Part shown: positions 1 through 5,293 of the stretch, one piece after another | How positions within the stretch are numbered: the first letter of the stretch is position 1 | Layout of the letters: every line of letters starts with the position of its first letter | Assembly (NCBI GenBank): GCA_004356335.1 | Contig: SMXP01000150.1 | Location: 1-5,825 of the forward strand | DNA from: Alphaproteobacteria bacterium | Lineage (GTDB): Bacteria > Pseudomonadota > Alphaproteobacteria > SMXP01 | Direction: 5' to 3' | DNA length: 5,825 nucleotides | Position numbers and translations under genes: made by a program | Notes under the pieces: generated by a model | What the model was told of the DNA's origin: nothing | Seen by the model: only the letters and a program-made list of their open reading frames with translations | The model's database searches: none

Positions 1-168
1 GATGCGGGCGACTTTTATTGCAATGCTCTCTTTTACTATGGCCTGCGGATATGCCGCGAGACATCCAGGCGTATGGCCTTTGTTCACTTGCCGCACAACG
101 TGAATATGGCAGAGGTTCACAAGGCCGTCACAGCTATCCTTGAGCAACGCTCTAGAACGGCTGGGTGA
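1..168 (+). CDS. pcp: Pyroglutamyl-peptidase I (pyrrolidone-carboxylate peptidase), C-terminal part, cut by left edge
   Basis: Frame 1 is open from the first base to a TGA at 166-168 and gives 55 residues, too short and startless to show up as a full ORF. The fragment begins DAGDFYCN, which fits the peptidase C15 motif (N/D)-AG-x(2)-CN around the nucleophilic cysteine, here residue 7 of the fragment. About 22 residues later comes FVHLP, the usual context of the catalytic histidine (residue 29). The family is a cytosolic cysteine peptidase of about 200-215 residues that removes N-terminal pyroglutamate from peptides. Its triad is Glu-Cys-His, and the Glu would lie outside this window. The distance from Cys to His and the short helical tail match the family, so the visible part looks intact. 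Its last 17 bases overlap the 3' end of the convergent membrane-protein gene. Both key residues are seen directly; the name rests on recalled family motifs. Confidence 0.85.
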   Translation, partial: DAGDFYCNALFYYGLRICRETSRRMAFVHLPHNVNMAEVHKAVTAILEQRSRTAG

Positions 169-817
169 TTCCAAGAAAGGCTAAAATCAAGAGCAGCGCG
201 TAAAGCACCAGAACAATAAAACAGGTTCTATTGATCGTCTGCCCAATGATTTGTTCGAGCTCCGGCGATGAGCCCTCGGTGGCCAGTCGCGTGAAGGCGG
301 GGACGATGGGCGCGAAGAACCAATCGATTCCAATGCCGCAGGCGGCGATCAGTCCAAATAAAATAATCTTTACCGACAACCACGCCGTGACAAAGGGCCA
401 GCCTGTAACGAGAGAATAGCAGCCGATACCGACCATCACCACCAATAAGACACCTTGCCAATACAGGAGAATGCGAGCGAGGCGCGCGGCGATTGGTTTG
501 TCCCCGCGTAAAAATACAGTCATAATTGCTGCCAGCCAAAGGGCCGCCGCGATCCATGTGACCAGGAATACCCAGGGGGCGACATCGACCAGGCCGATTT
601 GTGCGCTCATATGCAGGCCGACCGGGAACATCAAGGCAAAGGCCGCGCGCGGCGTCACGTCGATATACAAGGCAAATTTCAACATGACGGCGCGTTGATC
701 GAAAGTATAGCCGGCGTTCTTGGCGCCGCGGGCCAAAAGAAACACACCTAAGTCGGCACCCAGCCAATAGACCAGTAATAGAATGTGGGCAAACACCCAA
801 ATGCCGTAGGAATCCAT
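152..817 (-). CDS. Six-helix integral membrane protein of unknown function
   Basis: A 221-residue, strongly hydrophobic protein with about six predicted membrane segments near residues 5-29, 55-72, 81-103, 115-137, 143-168 and 197-217. Basic loops (RGAKNAG at 30-36, RGDKPIAARLAR at 104-115) suggest the likely topology. There is no cleavable signal peptide. His11 in helix 1 and His69 in helix 2 sit inside membrane segments and could bind haem or metal. The general pattern recalls CopD/DUF2269-type small membrane proteins, but I do not recognise a firm family and give no function. The ATG at 815-817 is the only plausible start. An AAAGG lies 12 bases upstream, which is farther than usual, so initiation may be weak or coupled to the gene 41 bases upstream. 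It is probably the last gene of a three-gene minus-strand unit. Its 3' end overlaps the convergent pcp gene by 17 bp. Confidence 0.75.
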   Translation of the reverse strand: MDSYGIWVFAHILLLVYWLGADLGVFLLARGAKNAGYTFDQRAVMLKFALYIDVTPRAAFALMFPVGLHMSAQIGLVDVAPWVFLVTWIAAALWLAAIMTVFLRGDKPIAARLARILLYWQGVLLVVMVGIGCYSLVTGWPFVTAWLSVKIILFGLIAACGIGIDWFFAPIVPAFTRLATEGSSPELEQIIGQTINRTCFIVLVLYALLLILAFLGITQPF

Positions 818-858
818 CAGAATGTGTTGCCTTTCAAGTCTTCGTGCCCCATCACGCC

Positions 859-1152
859 CTATTTATTTTTTTGAACGACCCTGAACAGATTGGCAAGGTC
901 TTCATGCCGTCGCGCTGCGCGTGCTGCACTCACCTGTTCCGTCGCTTGGTAAGCCTCGATGTCGGCCTGTGACACGGAACCCTTTTGCTCGAGAATTCGT
1001 TCTACCGTGTCCAGTCTGTCCCGAGTGACGCTCAATTGAACGTGCAGTTCAATCATCATGGCAAACAATTGATCGATGGCCGGATCATCGTAGAAATGGG
1101 GTCGCTCGCCGCGAAACGCCGCATCCAAGACCTCTTGCTCGTTCATGACCAT
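859..1152 (-). CDS. Small conserved-type helical protein, unknown function
   Basis: A 97-residue, charged, soluble protein beginning MVMNEQEVLDAAF. I chose the ATG at 1150-1152 because a GGAG (1161-1164) lies 8 bases before it. The frame extends upstream to an ATG at 1203, but that start has no Shine-Dalgarno and would add 17 basic residues. The middle (about residues 22-55) is a long amphipathic helix with heptad-like Leu/Ile/Val spacing (LFAMMIELHVQL, then TRDRLDTVERILEQ), so coiled-coil dimerisation is plausible. The C-terminal third is Ala/Arg/Glu-rich and ends in KNK. There is no signal peptide, membrane segment or catalytic motif. It lies between the DUF3598-like gene (106 bases upstream) and the membrane-protein gene (41 bases downstream) on the same strand, so co-transcription is likely. 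I do not recognise a characterised family. Confidence 0.65.
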   Translation of the reverse strand: MVMNEQEVLDAAFRGERPHFYDDPAIDQLFAMMIELHVQLSVTRDRLDTVERILEQKGSVSQADIEAYQATEQVSAARAARRHEDLANLFRVVQKNK

Positions 1153-1160
1153 TTTGGTTT

Positions 1161-1164
1161 CTCC
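1161..1164 (-). promoter_or_regulatory. Shine-Dalgarno deciding the start of the 97-aa gene
   Basis: GGAG on the minus strand, 8 bases before the ATG at 1150-1152. The in-frame upstream ATG at 1201-1203 has no comparable site, so this one favours the shorter protein. Confidence 0.6.
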
Positions 1165-1258
1165 GATTGGTAATGGCTTGCCCCGGCGTTTTCGATGCGC
1201 CATTTTATTTGGTTGGCTGAATTGAGGAACGATTTTGCCGCTGACGCCGTAGAAAATT

Positions 1259-1720
1259 TTATTTTATGCGCCGTTCCGAAATGAGGGTACGCTGGATCAA
1301 TTCGTCGTTTTGGAACCAATGCCACGTTCGGTTGCGTATTTTATCGTCCCGGCTAATTTGAATCATTTCATAGAGATAAGAATGGGGCGCGTCTCTGCGC
1401 GACCAGGTCACCATCAGCGACCGGTCATCGATCTCCCACACGCTGCCGACGATGCGGTCATTGTTCAACCAGATGCGCCCGTCCTTATAGGTCGCCGGAA
1501 AATGTAGCTCTTCTTTCTTACCGTCGCTCCAGCGATACCGATTGATTTGATAATAGGGATAATTTCCATCGGTCGGGAACATGCAGCTCAAAAGAGACTC
1601 GTGGCGGTCAAACACTCGGCCCGAAGGGTCGATGTGAATATATTCGCCCTCCCAGTCCCCTTCGTGGCGCGCCAGAATGGGCATCTCGCGCCTCAGATCG
1701 ATGAGCTTCCGCCGGAACAT
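1259..1720 (-). CDS. DUF3598/calycin-like (lipocalin-fold) protein, function unknown
   Basis: A 153-residue protein starting MFRRKLIDLRREMP. The frame is open back to an ATG at 1861, but the extra 47 residues lack family character and have no ribosome site. The ATG at 1718-1720 has AGAGG 8 bases upstream. The body has motifs I recall from proteins annotated as DUF3598-type calycins. These are LARHEGDWEGEYIHID near the N-terminus (about residues 15-30), a RYRWSDGKKEELHFPATY stretch near 60-80, alternating beta-strand-like segments, and RTWHWFQNDELIQRTLI near the end. Calycins are small beta-barrels that bind hydrophobic ligands or pigments. No ligand is established for this bacterial type, so the fold call is tentative and no role is claimed. 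There is no signal peptide, so it is probably cytosolic. It is the first gene of the minus-strand trio and is separated from gcdH by the crotonase remnant. Confidence 0.7.
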   Translation of the reverse strand: MFRRKLIDLRREMPILARHEGDWEGEYIHIDPSGRVFDRHESLLSCMFPTDGNYPYYQINRYRWSDGKKEELHFPATYKDGRIWLNNDRIVGSVWEIDDRSLMVTWSRRDAPHSYLYEMIQISRDDKIRNRTWHWFQNDELIQRTLISERRIK

Positions 1721-1728
1721 CTTGTCAG

Positions 1729-1733
1729 CCTCT
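1729..1733 (-). promoter_or_regulatory. Shine-Dalgarno deciding the start of the DUF3598-like gene
   Basis: AGAGG on the minus strand with an 8-base spacer to the ATG at 1718-1720. It is the reason for choosing a 153-residue rather than a 200-residue product. Confidence 0.6.
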
Positions 1734-1807
1734 TGGTCTCTTGCAGCTTGCCGAATTCGGCCGGCCGCGTCTTCACCTGATGGATAGCCGCCGCCAATCG
1801 GCCTAAA

Positions 1808-1813
1808 AGCATA
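1808..1813 (-). promoter_or_regulatory. Possible extended -10 box for the minus-strand trio
   Basis: The minus strand reads TGCTATGCT, an extended -10 (TGn plus TATGCT, four of six matches to TATAAT). The hexamer 17 bases upstream (ATGTGA) matches the -35 consensus poorly. It would place a transcript start near 1800, about 80 bases before the DUF3598-like gene. This is sequence resemblance only. Confidence 0.22.
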
Positions 1814-1859
1814 GCAGCATTTGAGCCCATTCACATAGTGCCTAACGAAAGGAAATCCC

Positions 1860-2006
1860 ATGGCCGAGGACGCGGTTCGGGGTCGAAAAACAGCGGCCTA
1901 TCGCCCATATAATCCTGAACCGACCGGGCAAGCGCAATGCTCTCAACTGGGAGATGTGGCGCCGGCTGGCCGCCGGTGCACATATTCTTCACGTCTTGGG
2001 CGTTTG
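1860..2006 (+). pseudogene. Enoyl-CoA hydratase (crotonase) remnant: N-terminus only, frameshifted
   Basis: An ATG at 1860 with AAAGGA just upstream begins MAEDAVR. The frame is then broken at a run of four G (1879-1882). One base over, from 1882, the sequence continues VEKQRPIAHIILNRPGKRNA and then LNWEMWRRLAA. This carries the crotonase N-terminal signature LNRP-x-x-x-NAL, whose loop helps bind the CoA adenine moiety. Removing one G joins both parts into a normal crotonase start. Only about 45 of the usual 250-290 residues remain. The oxyanion-hole loop around the second half and all catalytic Glu positions are absent, because the sequence runs into the 3' end of the convergent gcdH gene; the shifted frame stops at 2026-2028. 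A functional enzyme is excluded. A crotonase next to gcdH makes metabolic sense, as GcdH yields crotonyl-CoA. A G-run sequencing error could explain the frameshift but not the truncation. Confidence 0.65.
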
Positions 2007-3218
2007 CTATTCTGCAAAGAAGGCCTGAAGACCGGTTTGCGCCCGTCCTAGAATGAGCGCGTGTATGTCGTGGGTTCCCTCGTAGGTATTGACCGTCTCC
2101 AAATTCATCATATGACGAATGACATGATATTCATCGGCAATACCGTTAGCGCCATGCATGTCCCGTGCGACCCGCGCGATGTCTAAAGCCTTACCGCAAT
2201 TGTTGCGCTTCATCAGAGAGATGGCCTCCGGCGACCCGTTTCCCCCGTCGAGCAAACGTCCTAATTGCAGACAGCCTTGTAGGCCCAATGTGATCTCGGT
2301 CTGCATGTCGGCGAGCTTCTTTTGGATCAGCTGGTTGGCGGCAAGGGGACGTCCGAATTGTTTGCGATCGAGGACATATTGGCGCGCCGCGTGCCAACAA
2401 AATTCAGCGGCCCCCATAACGCCCCACGAAATACCGTAACGCGCTATGTTGAGACAACCGAACGGCCCTTTCAATCCGGTGACGTCGGGGAAAATATTTT
2501 CCTCCGGCACAAAGCAATCCTCGAACACGATTTCGCCGGTGATGGAAATGCGCAAGGAAAATTTGCCTTCGATTTTAGGTGTCGAGAAGCCTTTTGAGTC
2601 TCGTTCAACAATGAAGCCACGGATTATCCCGTCGAGCTTGGCCCACACAATTGCAAGATCGGCGATGGGCGCGTGCGAAATCCATGCCTTTGCGCCGTTG
2701 AGCACATAGCCGCCATCGACCCTTGTTGCATTTGTCGTCATTCCCCCGGGATCGGAGCCATGATCCGGTTCGGTGAGGGCGAAACAACCGACCAGTTCGC
2801 CGGTTGCCAGTTTGGGCAAATATTTGCGCCGGTGGACCGGCGTGCCATATGTGTAAATGGGATGCATGACGAGCGCACTCTGCACGCTCATGGCCGACCG
2901 ATAACTTGAATCAACCCGTTCGATTTCTCTGGCGATGAGTCCGTAGACCACATGGTTGACGCCGCCGCCGCCGAATTCTTGCGGCAGCATGCTGCCGAGA
3001 AATCCCATCTCGCCCATTTCATTGAGGATTTCACGGTGAAAGATTTCCTTGCGGTTGGCCTCCACCACGCGCGGCATTAGCTTGTCTTGAGCATAAGCGC
3101 GGGCCGAGTCGCGAGCCATCCGTTCATCATCGGTCAATTGTTGTTCCAGCAATAAAGGGTCGTCCCATTGGAAGGGTCCGTATTTCGGTAAGGGGGTGAC
3201 AACGTCTTGTGCGGCCAT
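2007..3218 (-). CDS. gcdH: Glutaryl-CoA dehydrogenase (FAD-dependent acyl-CoA dehydrogenase)
   Basis: A 403-residue acyl-CoA dehydrogenase, the normal length for the family without a transit peptide. It oxidises and decarboxylates glutaryl-CoA to crotonyl-CoA plus CO2 in lysine, tryptophan or aromatic acid catabolism, passing electrons from FAD to ETF in the cytosol. The N-terminal helical domain starts FQWDDPLLLEQQLTDDE (residues 16-32). REIERVDSSYRSAMS contains Glu100 and Arg107; Arg107 corresponds to the arginine that binds the glutaryl carboxylate (human Arg94). CFALTEPDHGSDPGG (145-159) is the FAD/substrate loop, GKFSLRISITGEI (218-230) lies in the beta domain, and RKQFGRPLAANQLIQKKLAD (285-304) starts the C-terminal domain. 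TYEGTHDIHALILGRA (378-393) carries the catalytic base Glu380, preceded by Tyr379. The Glu100/Tyr379 pair fits the decarboxylating subtype. AGAGGA lies 8 bases before the ATG. It is divergent from the hydro-lyase operon and convergent with the crotonase remnant. Confidence 0.92.
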   Translation of the reverse strand: MAAQDVVTPLPKYGPFQWDDPLLLEQQLTDDERMARDSARAYAQDKLMPRVVEANRKEIFHREILNEMGEMGFLGSMLPQEFGGGGVNHVVYGLIAREIERVDSSYRSAMSVQSALVMHPIYTYGTPVHRRKYLPKLATGELVGCFALTEPDHGSDPGGMTTNATRVDGGYVLNGAKAWISHAPIADLAIVWAKLDGIIRGFIVERDSKGFSTPKIEGKFSLRISITGEIVFEDCFVPEENIFPDVTGLKGPFGCLNIARYGISWGVMGAAEFCWHAARQYVLDRKQFGRPLAANQLIQKKLADMQTEITLGLQGCLQLGRLLDGGNGSPEAISLMKRNNCGKALDIARVARDMHGANGIADEYHVIRHMMNLETVNTYEGTHDIHALILGRAQTGLQAFFAE

Positions 3219-3367
3219 GGGGGCGATCCTCTTAGACTTTGCTTATTGTCGGTCGGCTTGCTGTCCGTTCGATCTTGTCGTTTTACTTATGGATAGGCTT
3301 GGTTAGCATCGCCATCGTGTTCGGCACGAAAACGTCTCCGGCTGGCGTTCTTTAAGTCGAGGCCCCC

Positions 3368-3381
3368 ATAGTGTACAATAT
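3368..3381. promoter_or_regulatory. 14-bp near-palindrome, candidate operator in the divergent control region
   Basis: ATAGTGTACAATAT reads as an inverted repeat around a central GTAC, with six of seven base pairs matching; the G/A pair at 3371/3378 is the mismatch. The TTGTAC/GTACAA type half-site resembles operators of GntR-family (FadR/VanR-like) regulators. It sits between two divergent catabolic transcription units, about 150 bp from gcdH and about 135 bp from the hydro-lyase start. No regulator gene is visible in the window, so the binding protein is unknown. Confidence 0.3.
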
Positions 3382-3431
3382 TTAATGGCAATGACCTATG
3401 GAGACTTAATCCCGAAACAGGAATTTTTGGC

Positions 3432-3437
3432 TATAAT
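3432..3437 (+). promoter_or_regulatory. Consensus -10 box (TATAAT) for the hydro-lyase/lyase operon
   Basis: A perfect TATAAT about 80 bases before the GTG start. No good TTGACA-like hexamer lies at 16-18 bases, and the nearest candidate (TTAATC at 3406-3411) is 20 bases away. The promoter may therefore need an activator. Transcription would start near 3444, giving a leader of about 70 bases. The rest of the 3219-3515 intergenic stretch holds the near-palindrome at 3368-3381 and both Shine-Dalgarno sites. I see no RNA gene, riboswitch or terminator in it. Confidence 0.35.
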
Positions 3438-3504
3438 TGGTGCCGCCATGCACGGTTGTTCCTTTGGTGCCCGTGGGATCCTGAATCGACACGTCAAATG
3501 AATG

Positions 3505-3510
3505 AGGAGG
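3505..3510 (+). promoter_or_regulatory. Strong Shine-Dalgarno deciding the GTG start at 3516
   Basis: AGGAGG, a full match to the anti-Shine-Dalgarno, with a 5-base spacer to GTG at 3516-3518. The in-frame ATG at 3498 and TTG at 3456 lie before or within this site and have no Shine-Dalgarno of their own. Confidence 0.75.
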
Positions 3511-3515
3511 TTTTG

Positions 3516-4814
3516 GTGGCACAGACCCTTGTCCAAAAAATTATTGCGCGGGCGTCGGGCCAATCCCATGTGGCGCCCGGGGCCATGGTGAGCTGCAAAA
3601 TCGATCTCGTCATGGCGCATGACGGCAGTGGACCGCAGCGCTGGGCGTCGCAGCTCAAAGAACTCAATGCGGAAGTTTGGGATACATCCAAGATCGTGCT
3701 CATTACGGATCACTACGTGCCGCCGGCGGATCAGGAAAGCGCCGCGATCCTGAAACTGACACGGGATTTCGCTAAAGCCCATGGCATCTACCAATTCCAC
3801 GACATGCAGGGCATTTGCCATGTGGTGTTGCCCGAATATGGCTATCTCAAGCCCGGCATGTTTGCTTGCGGCGGCGATTCCCATTCGCCCACCGGCGGCG
3901 CGTTCGGATGCTATATGGCGGGCTATGGCTGGACCGACATTGCCGCCATGGTGATTACCGGCGACACATGGACGATCGTGCCCGAAACGATCCGCGTCAA
4001 TCTATCCGGCGGATTTGCCGACTGTGTGGCGGCGAAGGATGTGATGTTGTTGCTATGCCGCGAACTGGGCATGGATAACAGTTTTAAGGTGGTTGAATAT
4101 GGCGGCGGCTTGGTCGCCGATCTTTCCGTGCAAGAACGTATGGTGCTGACCAATATGGCGGCGGAATTGGGTTGTGAAACGGGAATCATAGAAGCCGATC
4201 AAAAAACACTGGATCATATTCGCGCCCATGGCGGCCATGTAGATGACGACGCCCTTGAATGGCGCAGCGACCGGGATGCGCCCTATGAGGCGGTCCATGA
4301 TTTCCATATCTCGACGCTGGAACCGCAAGTGGCGGCACCCCATTCGCCGTCCAATAGCGGTCCCGTGAGCGCTCATGTGGGTCAACGGATCGACCAATGC
4401 TATATCGGGGCGTGCACCGGGGCGAAGTTGGAAGACTTGCACATGGCGGCGCGCATCTTGAAAGGGCGGCAGGTGTCGCCGGAGACGCGGCTCCTGGTGG
4501 CGCCGGCCTCGGCCCTCACCACAAAACATGCTGTCGCCGACGGCACGTTGCAAATACTCCTGGAAGCGGGGGTGGTGATGTTGCCGACCGGCTGCGGCGC
4601 CTGCGCCGGTCTGGGTGCCGGTGTGTTGGCGGCGGGGGAAGTGTGCATGTCGTCGACCAACCGCAACTTCAAAGGCCGCATGGGCCATAAGGATTCCGAT
4701 GTTTATTTGGGCTCGCCCTATACGGTGGCGGCGACCGCCGTTGCCGGTCGCATTGCCGATCCCCGTGAGATTCTGGCGGACGCGCCGGCCCATCCACAAG
4801 GGGCCGTGTCATGA
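3516..4814 (+). CDS. Aconitase-family hydro-lyase, large (Fe-S) subunit; LeuC/DmdA-like
   Basis: A 432-residue protein from GTG 3516. The resulting N-terminus, MAQTLVQKIIARASG, matches the usual LeuC/HacA opening, whereas upstream starts add unrelated residues. It is the large subunit of a two-part dehydratase/isomerase that reversibly adds or removes water on hydroxy-dicarboxylic acids using a [4Fe-4S] cluster. Visible active-site elements are ITDHYVP with Asp65-His66, GICHVVLPE with His102, GGDSHSPTGG with Asp121 and His123, and cluster ligands Cys300 (YIGACTGAK) and Cys360/Cys363 (GCGACAG). TNRNFKGRMG follows with substrate-binding Arg383 and Arg388. Length fits the archaeal-type split enzymes (about 420). 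Oddly, the normally conserved GSCTN[SG]R is GACTGAK. The stop overlaps the small-subunit start by 4 nt. The company of an ICL-family lyase rather than leuA/leuB suggests a catabolic substrate such as 2,3-dimethylmalate. The family is sure, the substrate is not. Confidence 0.88.
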   Translation: MAQTLVQKIIARASGQSHVAPGAMVSCKIDLVMAHDGSGPQRWASQLKELNAEVWDTSKIVLITDHYVPPADQESAAILKLTRDFAKAHGIYQFHDMQGICHVVLPEYGYLKPGMFACGGDSHSPTGGAFGCYMAGYGWTDIAAMVITGDTWTIVPETIRVNLSGGFADCVAAKDVMLLLCRELGMDNSFKVVEYGGGLVADLSVQERMVLTNMAAELGCETGIIEADQKTLDHIRAHGGHVDDDALEWRSDRDAPYEAVHDFHISTLEPQVAAPHSPSNSGPVSAHVGQRIDQCYIGACTGAKLEDLHMAARILKGRQVSPETRLLVAPASALTTKHAVADGTLQILLEAGVVMLPTGCGACAGLGAGVLAAGEVCMSSTNRNFKGRMGHKDSDVYLGSPYTVAATAVAGRIADPREILADAPAHPQGAVS

Positions 4815-5293
4815 CCGGGCGGGCGTGGGTGTATGGCGACGAGATCAATACGGATCTTTTGGCGCCCGGTTATTGTCTGCGCTTGCCCATTGAGGAACTG
4901 GCGCCCCATTGTCTGGAGGCGTTGGACCCGGACTTTGCCGGCGGCGTGCGACAAGGCGATATTTTTGTCGCCGGCGATAATTTGGGATTGGGCTCGGCGC
5001 GCGAACATGCGCCCGGTGCCCTCTTGACGCTCGGCATCAAAGTCGTTTTGGCTAAATCCTTCGCCCGCATTTTTTATCGAAACGCGATCAATCTTGGTCT
5101 GCCCGCCTTGTTCTTTGCCCATGCGCACGAGATTACTATGGGTGACGAGATGGACGTGGATCCGGTGGCGGGCATGGTGCGCAATGTGACCACCGGCAAG
5201 CAATACCAAGTCAACTCGATCCCGCCCCATTTGATGGCGATCATAGAGGATGGCGGCTTGATGGCTCATTTGAAGAAAAGGCTTGCATCATGA
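4811..5293 (+). CDS. Aconitase-family hydro-lyase, small (swivel) subunit; LeuD/DmdB-like
   Basis: A 160-residue swivel-domain protein, the typical length for archaeal-type LeuD/HacB (about 160-170). It begins at the ATG inside the ATGA overlap with the large subunit, with AAGGGG 7 bases upstream, so translation is probably coupled. Motifs in order are GDEINTDLLAPG (9-20), the specificity loop YCLRLPIEEL (21-30), GDNLGLGSAREHAPGAL (55-71) and AKSFARIFYRNAINLGLP (81-98). Ser62 is the equivalent of the aconitase catalytic-base serine, and Arg64 and His66 are kept. Two departures stand out. The usual GSSREH is GSAREH. The loop that in characterised enzymes reads YLRT (homoaconitase) or YLV-type (isopropylmalate isomerase) is here YCLRLP. 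Both positions contact substrate in the family, so a different substrate is inferred. It acts as a heteromer with the upstream product in the cytosol. Confidence 0.87.
   Translation: MTGRAWVYGDEINTDLLAPGYCLRLPIEELAPHCLEALDPDFAGGVRQGDIFVAGDNLGLGSAREHAPGALLTLGIKVVLAKSFARIFYRNAINLGLPALFFAHAHEITMGDEMDVDPVAGMVRNVTTGKQYQVNSIPPHLMAIIEDGGLMAHLKKRLAS

Noticed and set aside
228..800. A 190-codon minus-strand frame within the membrane-protein gene
   Set aside because: It is Arg/Gly/His-rich, out of frame with a coherent six-helix protein, and has no motif.
1153..1203. A longer 114-residue version of the small helical protein starting at 1203
   Set aside because: There is no Shine-Dalgarno at 1203, and the added residues are a basic, unlikely extension. 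GGAG sits correctly for the start at 1152.
1959..1979. An 8-bp GC-rich hairpin downstream of the gcdH stop, as an intrinsic terminator
   Set aside because: There is no T run after the stem on either strand, and the bases are explained by codons of the crotonase remnant.
1860..2051. The plus-strand ATG frame at 1860 as an intact 63-residue gene
   Set aside because: After MAEDAVR this frame turns into low-quality sequence, while the neighbouring frame carries the crotonase motif. It is better explained as a frameshifted relic.
3396..3884. A 162-codon minus-strand open frame spanning the control region and the start of the large subunit
   Set aside because: It mostly mirrors the confirmed coding frame, has no family resemblance and would run through the promoter region.
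4053..4799. A 248-codon minus-strand open frame opposite the hydro-lyase large subunit
   Set aside because: It is antisense to a clear aconitase-family gene, is rich in Arg/His/Gly as expected of a shadow frame, has no recognisable motif and no ribosome site.
3516..5293. Ordinary leucine-biosynthesis LeuCD
   Set aside because: There is no leuA or leuB nearby. The genes are coupled to an ICL-family lyase, and the substrate-contact motifs depart from the LeuCD pattern. Not excluded without phylogeny.
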